Assembly (NCBI RefSeq): GCF_900112135.1
Contig: NZ_FOLC01000006.1
Location: 202,916 to 266,915, forward strand
Reading direction: 5' to 3'
From: Collimonas sp. OK412
GTDB lineage: Bacteria; Pseudomonadota; Gammaproteobacteria; Burkholderiales; Burkholderiaceae_D
Length of the DNA stretch: 64,000 bases
Numbering within the stretch: position 1 is the stretch's first letter; every line of letters starts with the position of its first letter. A model generated the notes under the pieces. It saw only the letters and a program-made list of their open reading frames with translations, had not been told where the DNA came from and made no database searches. A program made the translations under genes and the position numbers. This document shows positions 60,485-64,000 of this stretch, piece by piece.

Positions 60485-60745
60485 CGTAAACTCGCTTTCT
60501 ATGTGGCAACTTTTAAATAGCCGAATCTTAACAAAACCCGGCAGATGCAGATATCATATTGCCAATCTACATCAAAATTTGTGAACTTTGGTTACACCAT
60601 TGCAACAAGTTTAGTCCAGACCCATACTATGTGTCTAGGCGACAACTGAGGTTGTTATTATTTTATACAGTATTATCAAAAAAATATTATCCGAGACCTT
60701 ATTATTTATCCGATAATTTTGCAACCCAAATAAAGATCGATTTTA
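60485..60745. promoter_or_regulatory. divergent promoter region between the sheath operon and tssJKL
   Basis: This 261-base AT-rich region has no coding frame. On the plus strand TGGTTACACCATTGCAA (60589-60605) fits a sigma-54 promoter at the invariant GG and GC with the right spacing, but not at CAC of -24. A direct repeat TTATCCGA occurs at 60687-60694 and 60706-60713, 19 bases apart, just before tssJ, and could be a regulator site. Confidence 0.45.
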
Positions 60746-61345
60746 ATGCGCCCCTTATCTCTGTTAGTTTCGCTGGCAGCAATACTGAGTCTTGCTGGTT
60801 GCGCCGCAGGCGCCGTTTCCGCACTTGGCTCTGTCGCCAGCTCTGTACTGGAGATGTCGGGCATTACCAAGCCAGAGGTTCCCGACGCGCAAAAACCGCC
60901 CCGTACCATAGCGATCAAGCTGCATGCAGGCAGCAATTTGAATGCCGACAGCTCCGGCACGCCGCTTGCCCTGGTCGCCAGAGTATATAAGTTACGACAA
61001 AATGGCGCTTTCCAACAGGCAACATACGATACATTTACCAATCCGCAGAAAGAAAAAGACGTATTGGGCGCCGACCTGCTCGAAGTCAAGGAAATAACAC
61101 TGGTGCCGGGACAGCGCTATGAAGTCAGCGAAAAGGTCACCAGGGAAGCGGGTTTTGTCGGTGTCGTAGCCTTGTTCCGCAAACCTGCGGCGCAACGCTG
61201 GAAGATGACTTTCCCGACCGAACCTGCTGAAAAATCGGGCATTACCATCGGCGCGAACGCCTGTGCGCTGACAGTCGGCACCGGCGTCACGGTTGCGGAA
61301 ACCGCCGCCGCGACTAAACTTTTAACCCCGGCCCCATGCGGCTAG
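60746..61345 (+). CDS. tssJ: T6SS outer-membrane lipoprotein TssJ
   Basis: The 199-residue protein has a lipoprotein signal (LSLAGC, Cys19). A transthyretin-like beta domain follows: RTIAIKLHAGSNLNADSSGTPLALVARVYKLRQNGAFQQATYDTF and LVPGQRYEVSEKVTREAGFVGVVALFRKPAAQRWKMTF, the TssJ pattern. It anchors TssM to the outer membrane. It is first in a tssJ-tssK-tssL run. The 67-base gap to tssK contains a GCGTGG/CCACGC hairpin. Confidence 0.95.
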   Translation: MRPLSLLVSLAAILSLAGCAAGAVSALGSVASSVLEMSGITKPEVPDAQKPPRTIAIKLHAGSNLNADSSGTPLALVARVYKLRQNGAFQQATYDTFTNPQKEKDVLGADLLEVKEITLVPGQRYEVSEKVTREAGFVGVVALFRKPAAQRWKMTFPTEPAEKSGITIGANACALTVGTGVTVAETAAATKLLTPAPCG

Positions 61346-61412
61346 CGTGGTCCAGCTAGCGCCACGCGGATTTTGCGTGATGGTTTGAATAAAATGACAT
61401 GCGAGTAAATAC

Positions 61413-62759
61413 GTGAATCGAACATCGAAAATTCTATGGGGCGAGGGCCTGTTTTTACGGCCCCAGCATTTCCAGCAGCAGGACCGGTATCACGAAAACC
61501 GCCTGCATGAGACCACCAACGCCTTGCATCCGTATGCCTGGGGCGTGATGACGGTGCAGCTGGACCGCGATGCGCTGGCCAACAATACCTTGCGGCTGTC
61601 CGAGCTGTCGGTGATTTTCCAGGACGGCGAGATTTATAACGCGCCTGGAGACGACGACCTGCCGGAAGTGGTCGACCTGAGCGATATCCCGCATGCGCAG
61701 CAAACCATTACCTACTACGCGGCCCTGCCATACATGAAAGGCTTCGGCGGCAATTTTTCGCCCCTGGGCCAGACCAGCAACTCGACCCGCTACGCCCAGA
61801 ACAATTCGGCCACGCCGGATCTGTTCACGCAAGCGGCGGAAGCCGAGCTGACCTACCTGAAGAAATCGGTGCGCCTGGTGTCGGAACTCGATCCGCGCGA
61901 CTCGCTGATCAGTTTTCCGCTGATCAAGCTGCGCCGCATTTCGACCGGCGGCTTCGAGCCGGACCCGACCTTCGTCGCGCCGAGCCTGACGATCCGCAGC
62001 GCACCGGCGCTGTATATCCAGTTGCGGCGCCTGATGGATGCGCTGCAAGCCAAGGTCAGCGCGCTGTATGGTCATCATCGCGAGCCAAGCAAGAATGTCA
62101 TCGAATTCCGTTCCGGCGATATCTCTTCCTTCTGGCTGCTGCACACCGCGAGTTCGGCGTTTGCCGGATTGACGCACTATTTCCACAATCCGGCGTTTCA
62201 TCCGGAACGGCTGTACGAACAGCTGCTGAGCCTGGCCGGCGCGCTGATGACGTTTTCCAAGAGTTATGCGCTGTCGGACCTGCCGGTATACCAGCACCAG
62301 GATCCCGGACCATGTTTCGCCAAGCTCGACAGCATCATCCGCGAGCTGCTGGACACCGTGATTTCCTCGCGCTATTTCTCGATCGCCCTGTCGGAGAACA
62401 AGCCTTCGCATCACCACGGCATGCTCGACTCCGGCAAGATCGACGACAAGACCGCGTTTTACCTGGCGGTCAACGCCAGCATGCCGGCCATCGAACTGGT
62501 CGATATCGTGCCGCTGCGCTTCAAGATCGGCGCGCCCGACGACGTCGATAAATTCGTCCTGTCGGCCATGCCCGGCGTCAAGCTGTCGCACTCGCCGCAG
62601 GTGCCGGCGGCGTTGCCGGTGCGGCCGGACACTTATTATTTCGCCTTGGAAAACAAGGGAGCCCTGTATGATCGCATGCTGCAGGCGCAGTCGATCTCGA
62701 TTTATGTACCATCCGGCATCAACGACCTTAAACTTGAGCTCTTAGCGGTTACATCATGA
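61413..62759 (+). CDS. tssK: T6SS baseplate-membrane adaptor TssK
   Basis: The 448-residue protein starts with the family motif ILWGEGLFLRPQHFQQQDRYHE. It later has TYYAALPYMKGFGG, LIKLRRISTGGF and YFALENKGALYDRMLQAQSISIYVPSGINDLKLELLAV. TssK trimers connect the baseplate to TssL-TssM. The start codon is GTG with a weak ribosome site. The stop overlaps tssL by ATGA. Confidence 0.97.
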   Translation: MNRTSKILWGEGLFLRPQHFQQQDRYHENRLHETTNALHPYAWGVMTVQLDRDALANNTLRLSELSVIFQDGEIYNAPGDDDLPEVVDLSDIPHAQQTITYYAALPYMKGFGGNFSPLGQTSNSTRYAQNNSATPDLFTQAAEAELTYLKKSVRLVSELDPRDSLISFPLIKLRRISTGGFEPDPTFVAPSLTIRSAPALYIQLRRLMDALQAKVSALYGHHREPSKNVIEFRSGDISSFWLLHTASSAFAGLTHYFHNPAFHPERLYEQLLSLAGALMTFSKSYALSDLPVYQHQDPGPCFAKLDSIIRELLDTVISSRYFSIALSENKPSHHHGMLDSGKIDDKTAFYLAVNASMPAIELVDIVPLRFKIGAPDDVDKFVLSAMPGVKLSHSPQVPAALPVRPDTYYFALENKGALYDRMLQAQSISIYVPSGINDLKLELLAVTS

Positions 62760-63532
62760 ACAGACCATCAGCCCCTTCCCTGCTCGGCGACAGCGCCGCC
62801 GGCCAATACGTAGCGGCAGACACCAGTTCCGCCAATTCGCTGCTCGACCTGATGTACGACGGTTTCTACGCCTTGTTCCTGTTGAAGAACCGCTGCGCGC
62901 CTGTCGACGAAGCCGGTTTCACGTCGAAGATGCAGCGCTTCCTCAGCGATTTCGAGCGCGGCGCAAAGAAGCTGGATGTATCGGCTGAAGACGTCCACGC
63001 TGCAAAATACGCATTCTGCGCGGCCGTCGACGAGAACATCCTGCATTCGCAATTCAATATCCGCGATGCCTGGGCACGCCGGCCTCTGCAGCTGATCCTG
63101 TTCGGCGACCAGCTCGCCGGCGAACACTTCTTTACGCGCCTGGAAGACTTGCGCGCTAAAGGCGCACAGCACCTGCAGGCGCTGGAAGTGTTCCATATGT
63201 GCCTGCTGCTGGGTTTCCAGGGCAAGTACATCATCGAAGGCCCGGAAAAACTGAACTACCTGACGGCCCGCCTGGGTGACGAGATCGCGCGCATGAAAGG
63301 CAAGAGCGCCGGCTTCGCGCCGCACTGGGAACGGCCGGACCAGGTCAGCCACAAGCTGCGCAATGAAGTGCCGCTGTGGGCGCTGTGTTCGGTGTTTGCC
63401 CTGATCGGACTTGGCGGCTATTTTGCGCTGAACACCATGCTGTCGCGCGCTACCGCATCGAGCATCAGCGGCTACAGCGACATCGTCAAGCTGGCGCCGC
63501 GCGCGTCCTACCTGACCATTACCCTGCCTTGA
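62756..63532 (+). CDS. tssL: T6SS inner-membrane protein TssL (DotU)
   Basis: The 258-residue protein has a cytoplasmic helical domain (SLLDLMYDGFYALFLLKNRC, AKYAFCAAVDENILHS, FFTRLEDLRAKGAQHLQALEVFHMCLLLGFQGKY) and one C-terminal membrane helix (VPLWALCSVFALIGLGGYFAL). No C-terminal peptidoglycan-binding domain is fused; the separate OmpA-family protein at 38540 may serve that role. It overlaps tssK by 4 bases. Confidence 0.96.
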   Translation: MNRPSAPSLLGDSAAGQYVAADTSSANSLLDLMYDGFYALFLLKNRCAPVDEAGFTSKMQRFLSDFERGAKKLDVSAEDVHAAKYAFCAAVDENILHSQFNIRDAWARRPLQLILFGDQLAGEHFFTRLEDLRAKGAQHLQALEVFHMCLLLGFQGKYIIEGPEKLNYLTARLGDEIARMKGKSAGFAPHWERPDQVSHKLRNEVPLWALCSVFALIGLGGYFALNTMLSRATASSISGYSDIVKLAPRASYLTITLP

Positions 63533-63563
63533 TCGGATTTGCCTGAGGCATTAACTATTTAAT

Positions 63564-63581
63564 GCCCGGCATTCCGGGCAC
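63564..63581 (+). other. perfect hairpin between tssL and vgrG
   Basis: TGCCCGG, loop CATT, CCGGGCA forms a perfect 7-bp stem with a tetraloop in the tssL-vgrG gap. No T-run follows, so it is not a canonical intrinsic terminator; it could stabilise the tssJKL mRNA or partly attenuate vgrG. Confidence 0.4.
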
Positions 63582-63594
63582 GTTGGGACACGCA

Positions 63595-64000
63595 TGAGCA
63601 ACGTACTCCAGAGCCTGCAAAGCCTCATAGGCGGGCGCCAGACCAATCGGATCCTGCGCCTCTCGTTTCCGCATGACGACGGCCCATCCGCACAGCTGCT
63701 GGTCAACAAGCTCGATGCCGTGGAAAGCCTGTCGCGCGATTTTGCGTTCACGGTAGAGCTGCTGTCGGACGACGCCAGCCTGGCGCTCAAGGATTTGCAG
63801 GGTAAATTATTCAGCGTCGAGCTGGTGCGCGCCGACGGCAGCCTGCGCTACTTCAGCGGCTACTGCTTTGAATTCCGTTTAGTGAAGACCGACGGCAGCG
63901 TCAGCTTCTATCAAGCCAGGCTAGGTCCGTGGCTGCAGTACCTGCGCCTGCGCAAGGACAACTACATCTTCCACGGCAAGACCCTGCGCGAACAGAGCGA
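63595..64000 (+). CDS. vgrG: second VgrG spike protein, N-terminal part
   Basis: The gene is cut by the window end; 135 residues are visible. MSNVLQSLQSLIGGRQTNRILRLSFPHDDG, then LDAVESLSRDFAFTVELLSDDASLALKDLQGKLFSVELVRADGSLRYFSGYCFEFRL, is the gp27-like VgrG N-terminus. It differs clearly from VgrG at 41632 in its first ~30 residues, so it is not a recent duplicate. It lies 62 bases after tssL on the same strand. Confidence 0.92.

Overview
The window is a high-GC chromosomal stretch that reads as a betaproteobacterium of the order Burkholderiales, most likely Oxalobacteraceae (Collimonas/Herbaspirillum/Janthinobacterium type). This rests on overall protein character, codon use and gene content; no rRNA or other phylogenetic marker lies in the window. 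Genes are dense and there are no insertion sequences, phage genes or CRISPR arrays.

Layout. (1) 1-8.9 kb: a mixed region with the end of a cpdB-type nucleotidase, a Sel1 lipoprotein, a secreted creatininase-like protein, a YncE-like beta-propeller, two alpha/beta hydrolases, an SDR dehydrogenase, a GST with a divergent HxlR regulator, a 45-residue lipoprotein and gmhA. (2) 9.0-16.4 kb: a catabolic locus with an FCD-type GntR repressor, a class V (serine-glyoxylate type) aminotransferase, an MFS carrier, a hydratase and a large FAD/[4Fe-4S] 2-hydroxyacid dehydrogenase. A 16-bp operator-like palindrome occurs exactly twice in the shared promoter region. (3) 16.5-17.7 kb: a small basic protein, a structured leader with a 12-codon ORF and a terminator, and an HNH nuclease. 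(4) 17.9-25.1 kb: an RNA-repair locus. A perfect sigma-54 promoter precedes rsr (Ro60), four tandem Y-RNA-like elements, rtcB and rtcA. The activator gene rtcR is divergent, and an RlaP-type nucleotidyltransferase gene converges on rtcR. (5) 25.3-31.4 kb: membrane and envelope proteins (DUF2339, DUF3999, M48 and CPBP proteases). (6) 31.4-64.0 kb: a complete type VI secretion locus. It has tssA, B, C, D (hcp), E, F, G, H, J, K, L, M and two vgrG (one cut by the window end), tagF, an OmpA-family gene, a TagX-like M15 peptidase gene, and a vgrG / TPR protein / PAAR-Rhs toxin / immunity module.

The most unusual part is the roughly 0.5 kb between rsr and rtcB. It encodes four consecutive hairpins that share one Ro-binding-like stem: a lower stem, an AATGC internal loop opposite CTTGT, an 8-bp upper stem and TACATC. 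The stems covary between copies. Each copy carries a different amount of tRNA mimicry. Unit A has a plain loop. Unit B has a T-arm plus a capped 7-bp acceptor stem. Unit C adds a D-arm and a GAAA hairpin. Unit D is an almost whole tRNA, circularly permuted and opened in its D-loop.

In the T6SS, sheath, baseplate and ATPase genes run leftward (60.5 to 50.8 kb) and the membrane-complex genes tssJKL run rightward. tssM-tagF-ompA is a separate rightward block facing tssA. A strong terminator after hcp probably sets Hcp and sheath levels above the baseplate genes. Good to moderate sigma-54-like promoters lie upstream of tssA and tssJ.
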